Assembly (NCBI GenBank): GCA_023423285.1
Contig: JAFAFV010000102.1
Span: forward strand, 1-23,344
Direction of reading: 5' to 3'
Length of the DNA stretch: 23,344 bases
From: Bacteroidota bacterium
GTDB taxonomy: Bacteria; Bacteroidota; Bacteroidia; Chitinophagales; Chitinophagaceae
Positions within the stretch are counted from its first letter, which is position 1. Each line of letters starts with the position of its first letter. The translations under genes and the position numbers were made by a program. Positions 22,296 to 23,344 of this stretch are shown piece after piece. The notes beneath the pieces were generated by a model. That model was not told the DNA's origin. It saw nothing but the letters and a program-made list of their open reading frames with translations, and did not search any database.

Positions 22296-22607
22296 TTACA
22301 TAAATCCAAGCTCCAGTTGTGCTGCTTCGCTCATCATGCTTTTGTCCCACGGCGGGCTCCAGGTTACAATTACGTCCACATCGCTCACACCTTCAATAGC
22401 CCGTACTTTTTGGTCTACTTCAACTGGTAGCGATTGTGCGGCAGGGCAGGAGGGCGCTGTCAGCGTCATCAATACCTGTACAACATTATTGGCCAGCAGT
22501 TCTACCTTATAAATCAAACCCAGCTCCCAGATGTTTACGGGTAGCTCAGGGTCGAATATTGTTTGAATTTCTTTAATCACCTTTTCCCGAAGTTCAGCGT
22601 TGTCCAT
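22296..22607 (-). CDS. SufT-like MIP18 family (DUF59) Fe-S maturation protein
   Basis: A 103-residue protein. The DPELPVNIWELGLIYKVEL segment (20-38) with its DPE motif and MTLTAPSCPAAQSLP, with the conserved cysteine, are the family's signatures. Family members help mature or transfer iron-sulfur clusters; those in suf operons are called SufT. The ATG at 22607 is chosen over a TTG at 22616, as MDNAELREKV fits the family. It lies 16 bp after sufE on the same strand and before the Rrf2 regulator. Other members such as PaaD act in phenylacetate oxidation, but the neighbours argue against that. Confidence 0.88.
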   Translation of the reverse strand: MDNAELREKVIKEIQTIFDPELPVNIWELGLIYKVELLANNVVQVLMTLTAPSCPAAQSLPVEVDQKVRAIEGVSDVDVIVTWSPPWDKSMMSEAAQLELGFM

Positions 22608-22623
22608 AATCTGCAATTTTGAG

Positions 22624-23058
22624 TTATTGATTCATTGTTTTAAAAGCAAGTGCATAATGTTTCATTTGCTTTACCATTGCCAGCAGGCCATTGGCGCGGG
22701 TTTGTGCCAGGTGCGCCGTCATGCCTATTTTGTTGATAAAATTCAGGTCGGCATTAATGATCGCATCTGCAGGCTGCCCCGAAAGCACTTTGATGAGCAT
22801 GCTGATAAGGCCTTTTACAATGATCGCATCACTGTCAGCGTAATAAAAAATTCGGTCGTCTTTTTGCACGGCGTGTAACCACACGGTAGACTGGCAGCCT
22901 TTTACTTTATTGTCATCTGTTTTATATTGTTCATCAAGAGGCGGTAATTTTTTTCCCAGGTCAATAATGTATTCATACTTGCCGTCCCAGTCATCAAACA
23001 GAGAAAAATCTTCCACTATTTCATTTCCTAACTCCTGAATATTTTTTGTTTCGCTCAT
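22624..23058 (-). CDS. sufE: sulfur acceptor protein SufE
   Basis: A 144-residue protein that accepts persulfide sulfur from the cysteine desulfurase SufS and passes it to the SufBCD scaffold. The active cysteine is C55 in VKGCQSTVWL, the family's hallmark (VxGCQSxVW). IVEDFSLFDDWDGKYEYIIDLGKKLP at the N-terminus (about 14-39) is characteristic. The ATG at 23056-23058 is the only suitable start. It follows sufS across a 74-bp spacer with phased repeats and precedes the sufT-like gene, so it is part of the suf operon. Confidence 0.95.
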   Translation of the reverse strand: MSETKNIQELGNEIVEDFSLFDDWDGKYEYIIDLGKKLPPLDEQYKTDDNKVKGCQSTVWLHAVQKDDRIFYYADSDAIIVKGLISMLIKVLSGQPADAIINADLNFINKIGMTAHLAQTRANGLLAMVKQMKHYALAFKTMNQ

Positions 23059-23132
23059 GTTAGTAAATCACTGATTTATAATTTCAGTTTACAAATCATT
23101 TCAATCTGAAATCTGCAATTTCTAATTTAGAA
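23059..23132. repeat. 7-bp-phased repeat in the sufS-sufE spacer
   Basis: Five consecutive 7-bp units at 23101-23135 share the core AATYT (two variable bases then AATCT, AATCT, AATTT, AATTT, AATTA). Nearby are an inverted pair ATTTCAG (23081-23087) and CTGAAAT (23106-23112), and the small palindrome AAATCA-C-TGATTT (23065-23077). The array continues into the stop region of sufS at 23133. Confidence 0.65.
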
Positions 23133-23344
23133 TTATTTCAATAGCCTGACTGCTTTCTTCAGTTCTTCAACCAGTTTACTCACCTCTTCCATTGTATTAT
23201 ATGCGGCAAATGAAGCGCGCATGGTTCCCGGAATTTTATAAAAGTCCATCAATGGTTGTGCGCAGTGATGTCCTGTGCGAATGGCAATGCCTTTATTATC
23301 CAGCAGTATGCCCACATCCTGCGGGTGCACACCGTCTATAATAA
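23133..23344 (-). CDS. sufS: cysteine desulfurase SufS, C-terminal part (partial)
   Basis: The last 70 or so codons of a PLP-dependent desulfurase that removes sulfur from cysteine for Fe-S cluster assembly. DGVHPQDVGILLDNKGIAIR leads to the active-site segment RTGHHCAQPLM, whose cysteine carries the persulfide, followed by MRASFAAYNTMEEV near the end. The frame continues without a start to the window edge (23344), so the 5' part lies outside. It is the first visible gene of the minus-strand suf unit, upstream of sufE. Confidence 0.95.
   Translation of the reverse strand, partial: IIDGVHPQDVGILLDNKGIAIRTGHHCAQPLMDFYKIPGTMRASFAAYNTMEEVSKLVEELKKAVRLLK

Overview
This 23.3 kb window is a compact, AT-rich stretch of a Bacteroidota chromosome, probably a Chitinophagaceae-like member. 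The family placement is an inference from overall gene content and was not checked by search. Support for the phylum comes from several upstream elements matching the Bacteroidota TTTG/TTG-N17-20-TAnnTTTG promoter (a near-ideal one precedes fhs), very few Shine-Dalgarno sequences, an HU-CCDC81-type protein, DUF1835, and Bacteroidota-style ParE and ParC. I see no phage, transposon, CRISPR array or tRNA. Most of the window is housekeeping.

Layout. (1) 1-650: 3' end of a 23S rRNA gene, 5S rRNA and a strong terminator, closing an rRNA operon on the + strand. A decayed second copy of most of a 5S gene lies just beyond (about 677-760). (2) 825-2361, minus: a two-gene unit of NodB-type polysaccharide deacetylase then SAM methyltransferase. 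(3) 2398-3612, plus: RhlE-like DEAD-box RNA helicase. (4) 3631-6264, minus: YceI protein, outer-membrane beta-barrel, diverged YceI paralogue, with a terminator between the barrel and the last gene. (5) 6593-13343, plus: five tightly packed genes, parE, SAM methyltransferase, DUF1835 protein, parC and mgtC-like, so the two topoisomerase IV subunits share a transcription unit with two poorly understood genes. (6) 13346-14787, minus: accD then smpB. (7) 14932-16944: small genes on both strands (DCC-family thiol oxidoreductase, VOC protein, YbgC-type thioesterase, membrane-anchored HU-like protein). (8) 16960-17439, minus: YkgJ-type cysteine-cluster protein. (9) 17589-19517, plus: UbiD-family decarboxylase. 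(10) 19586-19819, minus: tiny lipoprotein made of 11-residue repeats. (11) 19950-21626, minus: formate-tetrahydrofolate ligase. (12) 21727-23344, minus: 3' part of a suf iron-sulfur assembly cluster (sufS fragment, sufE, sufT-like, Rrf2 regulator).

How the genes relate. The suf genes form one pathway: SufS removes sulfur from cysteine, SufE carries it, the SufT-like protein helps maturation, and the Rrf2 protein, with three cysteines in the Fe-S region, is a plausible sensor. ParE and ParC make topoisomerase IV. The YceI, barrel and YceI genes look like a cell-envelope unit acting on a lipid or isoprenoid ligand.

No single gene set is clearly a new system. The best leads are: (a) intergenic spacers with 7-bp-phased degenerate repeats, often with inverted arms, at four places; (b) the 11-mer-repeat lipoprotein; (c) the YceI-barrel-YceI operon with an FNR/CRP-like palindrome upstream; (d) the methyltransferase and DUF1835 genes inside the topoisomerase IV operon; (e) the Rrf2 regulator whose IscR ligand histidine position is arginine; (f) the 5S rRNA relic.
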